From assembly GCA_022770425.1 (NCBI GenBank), contig JALEHY010000015.1, positions 1-38,029 of the forward strand: 38,029 bases of DNA, in the 5' to 3' direction. The stretch is from Parvimonas sp. (lineage in GTDB: Bacteria; Bacillota; Clostridia; Tissierellales; Peptoniphilaceae). Below the pieces are notes generated by a model. It was not told the origin of the DNA. It did not search any database and saw only the letters and a program-made list of their open reading frames with translations. This document shows positions 15,777-24,452 of this stretch, in pieces; positions within the stretch are counted from its first letter, which is position 1; the number at the start of each line of letters is the position of its first letter. The translations under genes were made by a program, and so were the position numbers.

Positions 15777-18206
15777 ATGAAAAAAGAAGATAATAAAAAA
15801 ATTCAAAAGGAACAATTGAAGAAATTGAAATTTCAGGAAAAACAATTAAAAAAGCAAAAGGAAAAATTTAATTTTAAAGATAAGCAAAAAGAATTTTTAG
15901 AAAATTTTAACACATTTTTTTATAAAAATGCTAAGACTAAGTTAGTAACAAGTGAAGATACACTAACTTACAAAAAACTTTATAAAAACGGAACTTTGTT
16001 TTTGGGAGATAAAAAATATAGTAAAACATTAAAATTTACAGATACTAATTATGATATTTTAGATGAAGAAAAGAAAGAGTTTGTTTTTTCTAAATTTTCA
16101 GATATTTTAAATTATTTCGATTCATCTATGAATTTACAATTTAGTTACTATAATCAAAAAAACAGAGACATCGATTTAATTGAAAGTTTGAAAATAAAAA
16201 ACAAAGATGATAATTGTAATATTTACAGAGAAGAATATAATAAAATTTTAAGAAAAAAACTATCTTTAAATGATAATTTTAGAAAAGAAAAATATTTAAC
16301 TATTACTTTAAAAGCAGAAAATTTAAAGGATTCTATATCTAAATTTTCTTTAATAGAAAAGGAATTAATTAAAAACTTTTCTAAAATTGATTCAGAAATA
16401 CATTTCTTAAACGGAGATGAAAGAGCAAAATTGATTTTTGAACTTCTAAATTATAATAAAGATTTTGATTTGGAAAGTTATGAAAAAAGTAAAGATTCAA
16501 AGAAATATATAGCACCTGATAGTTTCAATTTTTCCGATGAAAAATTTTTTAAAATAGAAAAAAACATTGGAACATCTTTTCTTTTGGAAATTATTGGAAC
16601 AGAAATATCAGATGAAACATTACAAGATTTTTTGGAATTAAATGAAGAATTATATATAAATTTTCATATAACGCCTCTTGAACAAGAAAAAGGCATAAAA
16701 CTTGTAAAAAGAACCTTGACTAACTTAAATAAAATGAAAATTGAAGAACAAAAAAAAGCTATTAGAGCAGGTTATGATATGGATATAATTTCTGAAAATT
16801 TAAAAGAAGCCATAGAAAACACAACAGAACTTTTAGATGATGTTCGTGGTAAAAACGAAAATCTTTTTTATGTATCTATAATTTTTACAAGTATTAATGA
16901 AAAATTTAATAATCTTAAAAATTTAATAGAAAGATTGAAAAATTTATCAAAAAAACATAGCTGTTTTTTAAAACAATTAGATCTTATACAAGAACAAGCT
17001 TTAATTTCATCTCTTCCTTTTGGACTTAATCAGTTAGAAAATAAAAGGCTTTTAACAACTTCTGCAACAAGTATATTTATGCCTTTTAAATCAAAAGAAA
17101 TAATTTATCCATCGGGGATATATTACGGGGTTAATCCACTTACAAAAAATCTTTTAATATGTGACAGATTAAAATTAAAAACTCCAAATGGACTTATATT
17201 AGGTTCATCAGGTTCCGGTAAATCTTTTGCGGCAAAAAAAGAAATATCACTTTCTTTCCTTTTATCCAATGATGAAATATTAATACTTGATCCGGAAGAT
17301 GAATACACAAATTTAGTAAAAGCTTTAGGTGGAGAAGCGATAGAAATATCTTCTAATTCCAAAAATTATATAAATCCACTTGATATAAATCTAAATTATG
17401 GAGATGATTCAGATGCTATAGGTTTTAAAATTGATTTTATGTTATCATTTTTTGAACTTATAATAGAAAGACCGCTTGATTCCAGAGAAAACACAATAGT
17501 TGACAGAGCTTTAAAAACAATATATGAACCCTATCTTAAAAATCCGATTTCTGAAAAAATTCCAATTTTAGAGGATTTATATAATGTTTTATTAAGTTAT
17601 GGAGACTCTAAATCAAGAGATTTAGCAGAAAGTTTAGAATTTTATGTAAAAGGTTCTTTAAATATTTTTAATCATCATACGAATGTGGATATAACAAATA
17701 GAATTTGTAGTTATAATATAAAACAACTTGGAAAGAAACTTAAAAAACTTGGGATGCAAATAATACAAGACCAGGTATGGAACAGAGTTACAATAAATAG
17801 AAATAGGAATATACTTACAAGGTACTACGCAGATGAGTTTCACTTATTTTTACAAGATAACTTAACAGCTTCTTTTTTTACTGAAACATATAAAAGATTT
17901 CGTAAATGGGGAGGGGTTCCTACAGGAATAACACAAAATATAAAGAATGTTTTAGCTTATGAAGGAGTAGAAGATATCTTTGAAAATTCAGAGTTTATTT
18001 TAATGCTAAAGCAAGCACCAAAAGATAGAGCTATACTTTGTGATTTACTTCAATTATCAGAAAAACAAGAAAGTTACATTACTGAGTCTGACATTGGTTA
18101 TGGTCTAATAAAATTTGGGAAGCATATAATACCTTTTGAAGATGATTTTCCAAAAAATACAAAACTTTATAAATTACTACAATCAAGTTTTAAAAGTAAA
18201 AATTAG
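15777..18206 (+). CDS. virB4: VirB4-type conjugation ATPase
   Basis: 809 residues. A Lys-rich coiled-coil N-terminus of about 45 residues precedes the VirB4 N-domain. Walker A GLILGSSGSGKSFAAKKE is near residues 471-488, ILILDPEDEYTNL near 501-513, the second acidic motif YADEFHLFL near 683-691, and GGVPTGITQNI close to the end. The hexameric ATPase powers channel assembly and transfer. SD is AAGAAGG. It has the usual length for Gram-positive elements and no breaks. Confidence 0.95.
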   Translation: MKKEDNKKIQKEQLKKLKFQEKQLKKQKEKFNFKDKQKEFLENFNTFFYKNAKTKLVTSEDTLTYKKLYKNGTLFLGDKKYSKTLKFTDTNYDILDEEKKEFVFSKFSDILNYFDSSMNLQFSYYNQKNRDIDLIESLKIKNKDDNCNIYREEYNKILRKKLSLNDNFRKEKYLTITLKAENLKDSISKFSLIEKELIKNFSKIDSEIHFLNGDERAKLIFELLNYNKDFDLESYEKSKDSKKYIAPDSFNFSDEKFFKIEKNIGTSFLLEIIGTEISDETLQDFLELNEELYINFHITPLEQEKGIKLVKRTLTNLNKMKIEEQKKAIRAGYDMDIISENLKEAIENTTELLDDVRGKNENLFYVSIIFTSINEKFNNLKNLIERLKNLSKKHSCFLKQLDLIQEQALISSLPFGLNQLENKRLLTTSATSIFMPFKSKEIIYPSGIYYGVNPLTKNLLICDRLKLKTPNGLILGSSGSGKSFAAKKEISLSFLLSNDEILILDPEDEYTNLVKALGGEAIEISSNSKNYINPLDINLNYGDDSDAIGFKIDFMLSFFELIIERPLDSRENTIVDRALKTIYEPYLKNPISEKIPILEDLYNVLLSYGDSKSRDLAESLEFYVKGSLNIFNHHTNVDITNRICSYNIKQLGKKLKKLGMQIIQDQVWNRVTINRNRNILTRYYADEFHLFLQDNLTASFFTETYKRFRKWGGVPTGITQNIKNVLAYEGVEDIFENSEFILMLKQAPKDRAILCDLLQLSEKQESYITESDIGYGLIKFGKHIIPFEDDFPKNTKLYKLLQSSFKSKN

Positions 18207-18214
18207 GTATATTT

Positions 18215-20254
18215 ATGAAACAAAAAGATATAATTGGAAGATGGAAAACTACAAATCATTTTAAAAATTTTGGTCAAAATGACCAAAATAATAATTATAA
18301 AAATAAATATAAAAGAAGAGATTGCAAATTTAAAAAGAAAATTTCGACCAAATCTAATAGCTCAAAAACTACAAGTTGGAAAAGAAAATCAAATGGATTT
18401 AAAAATTTCGGTCAAAATGACCAAAAACAAAAATCTAAAAGTAAATACAAAAAAAGGAAATATAAATTCAAAGAAAAAGTTTCATCAAAATTAAATAATT
18501 CTAAGAGTAAGTATAAAAGAAAAGTGCCTAAAAACACAAGACAAATTACAAAAGGTAAAGTTCCTTTTTCAAGAAAACTTAGAAAGTTTGATATAAAACA
18601 AAAAAATTTTAGAACAATAAGAAAAAAAAGAAAAGCAGTAAAAAAAATAAATAAAATTTCAAGAAAAAGATACAAAATAAAATCTTTTTTATATAAAGCT
18701 GTAAGTACTCCTTTTAGAGTAACAGCTGAGTCAACAAAAAAATATAAAGAAGATGAAACAGGGATAAAAACTGTAAATAGTATATCTAAAAATTCAAAAA
18801 AAATTTTAAATCACAGAAGCAGAAGAAATAGAAGAAAGCCTATGCGTCTTCAAAAAAAGGCTACAAAATTAGAAAAGAAAATTCAAAAGCTTGAAAAAAG
18901 AACTGCCTATAAAAAGGACTTACAAAAATTAAGCAGAAAAATCGATTATAAAAAATCAAGTAAATTTCAAAAATATAAAAGGAAAAGAGCTATAAAGAAG
19001 AAATATAATTATACTTTCTTTAGAACAAACAAACAAAGATTAATAAATATAAAAGAAAAACTAAAGAAAATATTAATTAAAATTTTTAAATTTATAGTAA
19101 GACATTTAGTTAGATTATCTTTAATTTTTGGAGGAACAATTTTGCTTATATATGTAACAACAGTTCCTTTTACTTCAATTTTTAGAATGTTTACACATCA
19201 AGTTTCTGAAACAGTTGTATATACAAGCTATCTTTCGGATGTAGATACTTTAAAGGAAATTGAAAAATCTCTTAGAAAAAAAGAAGAAAGGTTATTGGAT
19301 GAAATATATAATCCACAAAAATATCATTTAAATTATGACTTATTTAAAATTGATGCAGATGATATAGGACATGATGTTCATCATCTTCTATCATATATTA
19401 CTGCTAAATTTGGTAAGATAGAAAATTCAAAAGACTTTGAAGGAAATTTAAAAATAATCTTTGAAAAAATGTATAAAGTAACTTACTCAAATGCAATAGT
19501 TCAAAAAGATATTGATAATAATGGAACTTTATCAAAAAAGAAACTAAAACAATTAACAATTCATATCAGAAAAACAGAATTAAAAGATATAGCAAAAAAA
19601 GAATTTTCATCAAAAAAAGAAAATTTAGAACATTTTGAAACTCTTCTTGAAACTAAAGGAAATATGGAAGAAGAATTTCGAGAATTTGAAAAAGTAGAAA
19701 TTCTTGGAGATAGAAAAATATACAAACCTGCAGTAGGCTATCAACCGGCAATGGAAAAATATATAAATTCTCCACTTGTAATACCCGGAAGTATAAGGCA
19801 AGCTGTTTTAATGTGGGCTGCAACTCACGAGGGAATTCCTTATAGACTTGGAGCAGGACATGGAGTTCCTTTTGGAGCTTACGGAGGAGAACTTGACTGT
19901 TCAAGTTTTGTTTGTAACGCTTGGGGACTTTGTGGGGGAAATATAGATAGAGTTTATGCAACTTTTTATATGCCAAACAGATATGTAAAGTCAATTTCAA
20001 AATCAGAATTAAAACCGGGAGACGCAATATTAAATCAACAACATCACATTGAAATGTTTTTAGGTTTTGACGGAGGATATAGAACAACAGGCTCACATAT
20101 GGAAGGTGTTCCAAGCGGTATGAGCTTTTGGGGGCAAGAAATAACTCATTTTATTACTTTAAGTAATTTAGATGAACCTGCAAACCCAGAACTTATAAAA
20201 CAACTTGAGGAAGAGATTAAAAAATATGACCCTAATTTTGAAAGGAGAAAATAA
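18215..20254 (+). CDS. Membrane-anchored NlpC/P60 cell-wall hydrolase of the transfer apparatus
   Basis: 679 residues. Residues 1-280 are extremely Lys/Arg-rich and carry a 46-residue tandem duplication (see 18265-18540). One membrane span follows (LVRLSLIFGGTILLIYVTTV, about 295-320), then an extracellular helical region, and a C-terminal NlpC/P60 domain with C562 in LDCSSFVC and H610/H611 in QQHHIEMFLGF, preceded by GIPYRLGAGH. It opens peptidoglycan for the mating channel, as Orf14/CwlT-type proteins do. The long basic cytoplasmic tail is unusual and may bind DNA or acidic lipids. There is no strong SD: it starts nine bases after the virB4 stop. Confidence 0.88.
   Translation: MKQKDIIGRWKTTNHFKNFGQNDQNNNYKNKYKRRDCKFKKKISTKSNSSKTTSWKRKSNGFKNFGQNDQKQKSKSKYKKRKYKFKEKVSSKLNNSKSKYKRKVPKNTRQITKGKVPFSRKLRKFDIKQKNFRTIRKKRKAVKKINKISRKRYKIKSFLYKAVSTPFRVTAESTKKYKEDETGIKTVNSISKNSKKILNHRSRRNRRKPMRLQKKATKLEKKIQKLEKRTAYKKDLQKLSRKIDYKKSSKFQKYKRKRAIKKKYNYTFFRTNKQRLINIKEKLKKILIKIFKFIVRHLVRLSLIFGGTILLIYVTTVPFTSIFRMFTHQVSETVVYTSYLSDVDTLKEIEKSLRKKEERLLDEIYNPQKYHLNYDLFKIDADDIGHDVHHLLSYITAKFGKIENSKDFEGNLKIIFEKMYKVTYSNAIVQKDIDNNGTLSKKKLKQLTIHIRKTELKDIAKKEFSSKKENLEHFETLLETKGNMEEEFREFEKVEILGDRKIYKPAVGYQPAMEKYINSPLVIPGSIRQAVLMWAATHEGIPYRLGAGHGVPFGAYGGELDCSSFVCNAWGLCGGNIDRVYATFYMPNRYVKSISKSELKPGDAILNQQHHIEMFLGFDGGYRTTGSHMEGVPSGMSFWGQEITHFITLSNLDEPANPELIKQLEEEIKKYDPNFERRK
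18267..18289. promoter_or_regulatory. Dispersed palindrome, copy 3
   Basis: ATTTTGGTCA-AAA-TGACCAAAAT: perfect 10-bp arms around three bases, inside the start of the NlpC/P60 gene, encoding FGQNDQ. Confidence 0.85.
18406..18426. promoter_or_regulatory. Dispersed palindrome, copy 4
   Basis: TTTCGGTCA-AAA-TGACCAAAA: arms match except for one base. Exactly 138 bases after copy 3, again encoding FGQNDQ. Confidence 0.8.
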
Positions 20255-20264
20255 AAATAATTTT

Positions 20265-20522
20265 ATGAATAAAGATGAAAAAAAGCAACAAATTATTTTA
20301 AAGAGATTAGAAAAAAATAAAAGCTCAAAAGAAGAACTTCAAAAAAAATTAGAAAAAATAGAACAAGTAATCATAAAAGATACAGAGGAATTAGAGATAA
20401 TTTCTTTAAAAATAAAGAAAAAGGAGATAGATAAACTTTATGAAGTTTACACTAAAAGTGAATTAAGTTTAGATGAATTTTTAGATTTTATAGGAGGAAA
20501 TGATGAAAACGAAAAAAATTAG
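20265..20522 (+). CDS. DUF4315 small coiled-coil protein
   Basis: 85 residues from MNKDEKKQQ. One long Lys/Glu coiled coil (about 1-55), then KLYEVYTKSELSLDEFLDFI. This is the DUF4315 pattern of Tn1549-type elements, always between the wall hydrolase and DUF4366. The start is uncertain: AAGGAG at 20242-20247 is 17 bases away, and in-frame alternatives at 20226 (ATG) or 20205 (TTG) overlap the end of the previous gene. Function unknown. Its end overlaps the next start. Confidence 0.75.
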   Translation: MNKDEKKQQIILKRLEKNKSSKEELQKKLEKIEQVIIKDTEELEIISLKIKKKEIDKLYEVYTKSELSLDEFLDFIGGNDENEKN

Positions 20523-21237
20523 AATATTTTTACTTGTGTTTTTAAGCTTAATTTTTTTGAAAAATTCGGTTTTTGCTCAAGGGAAAGATTCAGGTGGGAA
20601 AGAAATAGAACTTGAGGAAATAGAAACAGACGAAGAAGAAACAAAAAAGAATGAAATAGAAGCTAAAGAAAAACAAAAAGAAAAAACTACAACAAACTTA
20701 CAAAAAGATGAAAGCAAAGATAAAAGCAAAAACACTAATTCAAAAGGAACAATAAAAGAAAATGTATCAAGTGAAAACAAAGTATATAACGGAGATAAAA
20801 GACATGAGAACAGACAATTTTTAACATTTACAACAAAAGACGGGAAAGAATATCACTTGATAATAGATTATACAGAAGATTCCGAACAAATAAAATTTCT
20901 TTCTGAAATAGATGAAACAGAGCTTTTAAATATAATCAAATCCAACAAAAATTCTAACGGAATTAAAGATGATACTTCAGAAGGAAAAGTAAAAGAAGAT
21001 ATGGCAAAAATTAAGGAAGAATTGGAAAATGAAATAAAAGATTTAAAGAAAACAGAAAAAAATCAAAACAATAAAACTACTAATTCAAGCAGCTTGATGC
21101 CTTATCTTCCGTATGTGGTAGTTGCAGCTGGTGTAGTTTTCTTTTTTTATAAAAAGAAAAAAAGAAGCTCAGTGGAAGATGAAGAAATAGAAGAAGATAT
21201 AATTGATGAAGAAATGAAAGATGATGATGAATTATAA
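20503..21237 (+). CDS. DUF4366 secreted, membrane-anchored conjugation protein
   Basis: 244 residues from the second of two adjacent ATGs, which gives five bases to GGAGG (20493-20497). Signal peptide KIRIFLLVFLSLIFLKNSVFA, then an acidic/Lys low-complexity stretch, a folded core (FLTFTTKDGKEYHLIIDYTE, EDSEQIKFLSEIDETELLNI) and a C-terminal span SLMPYLPYVVVAAGVVFFFY followed by KKKK and an acidic tail. It is the DUF4366 partner of the preceding gene, exposed on the outside. Role in mating inferred from constant synteny. Confidence 0.82.
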   Translation: MKTKKIRIFLLVFLSLIFLKNSVFAQGKDSGGKEIELEEIETDEEETKKNEIEAKEKQKEKTTTNLQKDESKDKSKNTNSKGTIKENVSSENKVYNGDKRHENRQFLTFTTKDGKEYHLIIDYTEDSEQIKFLSEIDETELLNIIKSNKNSNGIKDDTSEGKVKEDMAKIKEELENEIKDLKKTEKNQNNKTTNSSSLMPYLPYVVVAAGVVFFFYKKKKRSSVEDEEIEEDIIDEEMKDDDEL

Positions 21238-21246
21238 CTTTTTAAA

Positions 21247-21267
21247 TTTTGGTCAAATTGACCAAAA
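21247..21267. promoter_or_regulatory. Dispersed palindrome, copy 5
   Basis: TTTTGGTCAA-A-TTGACCAAAA, perfect 10-bp arms. It begins 10 bases after the DUF4366 stop and ends 32 bases before the promoter at 21299, so it could act as an operator. Confidence 0.85.
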
Positions 21268-21298
21268 ACAAAAAGAGTAGAATTTTTTAAAAAAAGTG

Positions 21299-21327
21299 CT
21301 GACAAATAATATAAAGTGCAGTATAAT
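21299..21327 (+). promoter_or_regulatory. Promoter of the surface-protein region
   Basis: CTGACA (21299-21304), 17 bases, TATAAT (21322-21327). The flanks AAAAAAGTG before the -35 and AAA after the -10 recur at the nested promoter at 28461. Confidence 0.75.
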
Positions 21328-21394
21328 AAATTTAAATAAAATATAAATGTCATACTTAAAACGAAATAACCAATATTTAGAAAGGAGATTTTTT

Positions 21395-22108
21395 ATGAAG
21401 ATGGATTTTGGTAAATTTTTTGGTAAAAATGGAAAAATTTACTTAGGAGTTGGAGCTTTTGCTTTGGTGTTGCTCGTTGGCGGGGGAATTTTTGTAAATT
21501 CACAGTTGCAGGCTAAAAGACAAGAGGAGTTAAGAATAGCGGAAGAAAAGGCTAAGGAAGAAAAGGAAATAGAAGAACAACTTGCAAAAGTTGAAGAAGA
21601 AAAGAAAGCAAAAGAGCTTGAAGAAAAGAAATTAGCTGAAGAAAAAGCCAAGAAAGAACAAGAAGAAAAAGAAAAGGCAGAAAAGGAAAAAGAAGAAAAA
21701 GAGAAAGAAAGCGGAAAAGCTGAAGTAGACGAAAGAGAAAGTAAAGGTTATAACGGACAAAGTGAAAATAAAGTTGTAAATAACAAGACAACATCAAACA
21801 ACAGTTCCAATACTAATACCAACAAAAATAATTCAAGCAATAACAATTCAAATAGCAATAATAACAGTAACAATAATAGTAACAATAATAGTAATAACAA
21901 CAATTCAAATAAAAATAATAACACTTTTGAAGTTGAAGAAGATACAGTGTATACTTTTAAAGGAAAAGGAAACACTGGCGTTTATTTCAATTCTGTATCA
22001 GAGTTAGAGGCTTGGGTACGTGAGAATTTTCCAGATTGGGCAAGTAGATATACTTACGGTCAAACAGACGAACGAGGAAAAGTTGAATGGACTGTTAGAT
22101 TTGATTAA
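21395..22108 (+). CDS. Single-pass membrane protein with coiled coil and Asn-rich stalk, unknown function
   Basis: 237 residues from the ATG at 21395, four bases after AAAGGAGATT; a longer reading from 21347 lacks an SD. One membrane span (KIYLGVGAFALVLLVGGGIF, residues 14-33) with short cytoplasmic N-terminus. Residues about 38-120 are a Glu/Lys/Ala coiled coil (EEKAKEEKEIEEQLAKVEEE style). Residues 133-185 are almost only Asn, Ser, Thr and Lys. The end is a compact domain of about 45 residues (YTFKGKGNTGVYFNSVSELE, WVRENFPDWASRYTYG). I do not recognise the C-terminal domain. It looks like a stalked surface protein. Confidence 0.75.
   Translation: MKMDFGKFFGKNGKIYLGVGAFALVLLVGGGIFVNSQLQAKRQEELRIAEEKAKEEKEIEEQLAKVEEEKKAKELEEKKLAEEKAKKEQEEKEKAEKEKEEKEKESGKAEVDERESKGYNGQSENKVVNNKTTSNNSSNTNTNKNNSSNNNSNSNNNSNNNSNNNSNNNNSNKNNNTFEVEEDTVYTFKGKGNTGVYFNSVSELEAWVRENFPDWASRYTYGQTDERGKVEWTVRFD
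21793..21923 (+). repeat. Trinucleotide low-complexity tract (AAT/AAC/AGT)
   Basis: Encodes the Asn/Ser stalk. It contains two exact copies of AGTAACAATAAT (21866-21877, 21878-21889). All steps are multiples of three, so length changes would keep the frame. Confidence 0.7.
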
Positions 22109-22152
22109 AAAACAAAAAGAGAAAATTCTTTAAAATTCATAATAAATAGATT

Positions 22153-22187
22153 AATGAGAAGTTAAAAAAATGACTTCTCATTTTTTT
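22153..22187 (+). terminator. Rho-independent terminator
   Basis: AATGAGAAGT (22153-22162) and ACTTCTCATT (22173-22182) form a perfect stem, followed by a T-run. It separates the stalk protein from the adhesin gene. Confidence 0.85.
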
Positions 22188-22213
22188 ATATAAAAAAAGA
22201 AAGGAGATTTTTT

Positions 22214-24439
22214 ATGAAAAAAATCAAAGAAAAATTCTTGAAGTTTTTCGGAATTTCAAGCGAGTTAAAAAGAGTAGGATCTTTTGCTTTAGCTTTTTTA
22301 CTTAGCTTTTTAGCAATTGCACCAAGTTTAAAAGCAGCAACGGGAAGCAGTGAGTGGATACCCGGCTTTTACTACAAAGCAAGTGGGGGAACTTATGGGC
22401 AGATGACAAGACTTAAAATTGATGGAGAAGATGTTTTTTGTCTTGAACCGGGAAAAGTTTTTAATTCAGGAAGTGGATATAGTCAAGGAGATGTTTCAAG
22501 TATATTGAGTGAAAATCAAAAAAATAAGATAGAATTAATTCATCACTTTGGATACATTTTAAAAGGCAAAGGAGATACAAATCGTGCTTTTACACAAGTT
22601 GCTATTTGGGAAATTGTAGGCGGTTATGTAACAATAGGATCATCAACAGGGGCTAATGACAAACGAGATGAATACGAAAGTTGGCTATCTGATGTTAATG
22701 GTAAAATTAGTAGCTTAATGTCAGTTCCGAGTTGGAATGGCTCTACAATAACTGGAAAAGTAGGACAGACAATAATTTTAGATGGTGAGGGAAAATTAGA
22801 TTATACCTACTATATTAGAGACTATCGAGGATGTGATGTAAAACTTGAGGGAGGAAAAGTTAAGATAGGAATTACATCTAATTCAAAAAATGGTTTAATA
22901 AAATTTGAAAAGAAAATCTTAAATAACGAATTAAGTCAAGGTATAACTTTGTTATATCAAAAAGCAGGAAGTCAAAAAGTTGGAAAAATAAAGTTAAGTG
23001 TTGACCCTCCTGTATACAACATAAATCTTGAAGTACAAAAGGAACCTACACGTGCAAGAGTACACAAGGTAGGAGATGAAAAAGAGGGTGTAAAAGATGC
23101 GACATTTCAAATGAGTTATACGAAAAATTTTGAACCTAAGCAGACTTGGGAGTACACAACAGACAAAAACGGATATACAGAATTTGATACATGGAATGTT
23201 ATGGGAAAAACTGTGTACGTAAGAGAAAAGAGCGTACCTGCACCGTATATTAAGTCTGATGAAGTTAAAACTTTTGTAGTAGAACCTGGAAAGACACACA
23301 CTATAACTTTTGTAAACAAAAAGCAAAGAGCAAAATTGAGACTTGCGAAAGTCGGAGAAGTTTTAGATAAGTATAAAGACGAAAAAGTTATGGTTAAAGA
23401 TAAAACATACACAGTAAAAACTCCGATTTTTAAAAATGCTTATATACCCGGTGCAAAATTTGATATAAAACAAAATGGTAAAGTAATTAAAACAGTTATA
23501 AGTAAAAAAGACTTTGTAGAAGTAGAGCTACCTCTTGGAAAGTATCAGGTGGAGGAAAAAGAGGCTCCTGCAGGATATATAAAGGCAGACAAAGTTTATG
23601 ATGTTAACTTAATCGGAAAAGAAGCCACTATAACTAAAAACTTAGAGGTTAAAAACGAAAGAGAAAAAGTAAAATTAAATTTAACAAAATCTTTTGAAAA
23701 AGGAATGTTTAAAAAGGAAACTTGGGCGGTTTTCGGACTTTTCACCAAAGAAAAACAAAATGGACTTGAAAAAGACACTCTACTTGAAGTTTTAGAGTTT
23801 GACAAAGAAAATTCCACAAAAGAATTTAAAAATACCATAAAAGGAAAATACTATGTAAAAGAGTTGGATAATTCAAGTGGATATAGAAAAGATGAAAAAA
23901 CTCATGATGTAGATTTATCTAAAGAAAAAGTAGCTACAAAGACAATAATAAACAAATTAAAACGCGGGGCAATTCAAATTTTAAAGGTTGATAAAAATAA
24001 CAATGAAATAAAACTTGAAGGAGTCACTTTTAAACTTTTAGCAAATAACAGTAAAAGAACAGAGGTAGCAACAAAGAAAACAAATAAAGAAGGAAGTGTA
24101 ACTTTTGAAAATCTTGAAGTCGGAGAATATATCTTAGTTGAAACAGAAACAAAAACAGGATATATTTTAGATGCTGAAGAAAGAATCATAAGGGTAAAAG
24201 ATGATGAAAAAATCACAATGGAAACAGTTGAAAACTCACCAACTACAGTAATAGTGCATAAAACAGGGACAGATACAAACGATGAACAAGTTGAAGATTG
24301 TGAATTTGAAATCATAGAAGTAGAGGAAACTAAAGAAACAAAAGAAAAACAAGGGGCAAGTTTAAATAACTTTAATGTAACTTTAGATATATTCAAAAGA
24401 GAAGAATCAGAAGAAAAAGCTGAAAATATATTAGTATAA
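22214..24439 (+). CDS. Secreted thioester-domain adhesin with Cna-B/SpaA-like repeats
   Basis: 741 residues; SD AAAGGAG, then ATG. Signal peptide residues 1-42 (SFALAFLLSFLAIAPSLKAA). Residues about 45-200 resemble a thioester domain: C76 in VFCLEPG and Q128 in FTQVAIWEI could form the internal Cys-Gln bond used to attach covalently to host amines. From about 275 four Cna-B-like domains follow (VHKVGDEKEG; GAKFDIKQNGK with VEEKEAPAGY; WAVFGLFTKEK; IQILKVDKNNNEIKLEGVTF) with the usual Lys and Glu for isopeptide bonds. It ends without a sorting motif or membrane span, in VEDCEFEIIEVEE plus a short tail. Surface retention must be by another route, or the C-terminal module is a docking tag. No frameshift seen. 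Confidence 0.82.
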   Translation: MKKIKEKFLKFFGISSELKRVGSFALAFLLSFLAIAPSLKAATGSSEWIPGFYYKASGGTYGQMTRLKIDGEDVFCLEPGKVFNSGSGYSQGDVSSILSENQKNKIELIHHFGYILKGKGDTNRAFTQVAIWEIVGGYVTIGSSTGANDKRDEYESWLSDVNGKISSLMSVPSWNGSTITGKVGQTIILDGEGKLDYTYYIRDYRGCDVKLEGGKVKIGITSNSKNGLIKFEKKILNNELSQGITLLYQKAGSQKVGKIKLSVDPPVYNINLEVQKEPTRARVHKVGDEKEGVKDATFQMSYTKNFEPKQTWEYTTDKNGYTEFDTWNVMGKTVYVREKSVPAPYIKSDEVKTFVVEPGKTHTITFVNKKQRAKLRLAKVGEVLDKYKDEKVMVKDKTYTVKTPIFKNAYIPGAKFDIKQNGKVIKTVISKKDFVEVELPLGKYQVEEKEAPAGYIKADKVYDVNLIGKEATITKNLEVKNEREKVKLNLTKSFEKGMFKKETWAVFGLFTKEKQNGLEKDTLLEVLEFDKENSTKEFKNTIKGKYYVKELDNSSGYRKDEKTHDVDLSKEKVATKTIINKLKRGAIQILKVDKNNNEIKLEGVTFKLLANNSKRTEVATKKTNKEGSVTFENLEVGEYILVETETKTGYILDAEERIIRVKDDEKITMETVENSPTTVIVHKTGTDTNDEQVEDCEFEIIEVEETKETKEKQGASLNNFNVTLDIFKREESEEKAENILV

Positions 24440-24452
24440 GGAGAGTAAATTT

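Larger units (their letters stand above)
18265..18540 (+). repeat. 138-bp tandem duplication carrying the palindrome
   Basis: Two diverged 46-codon units, starting at about 18265 and 18403, each open with FKNFGQNDQ and continue with a Lys-rich stretch containing KYKRR/KKRK-KFK. The two palindromes inside are 138 bases apart. Confidence 0.65.

Noticed and set aside
21552..21975. Leu-rich minus-strand frames opposite the coiled coil and Asn tract
   Set aside because: Produced by reverse reading of GAA/AAA/AAT repeats; typical low-complexity artefact.
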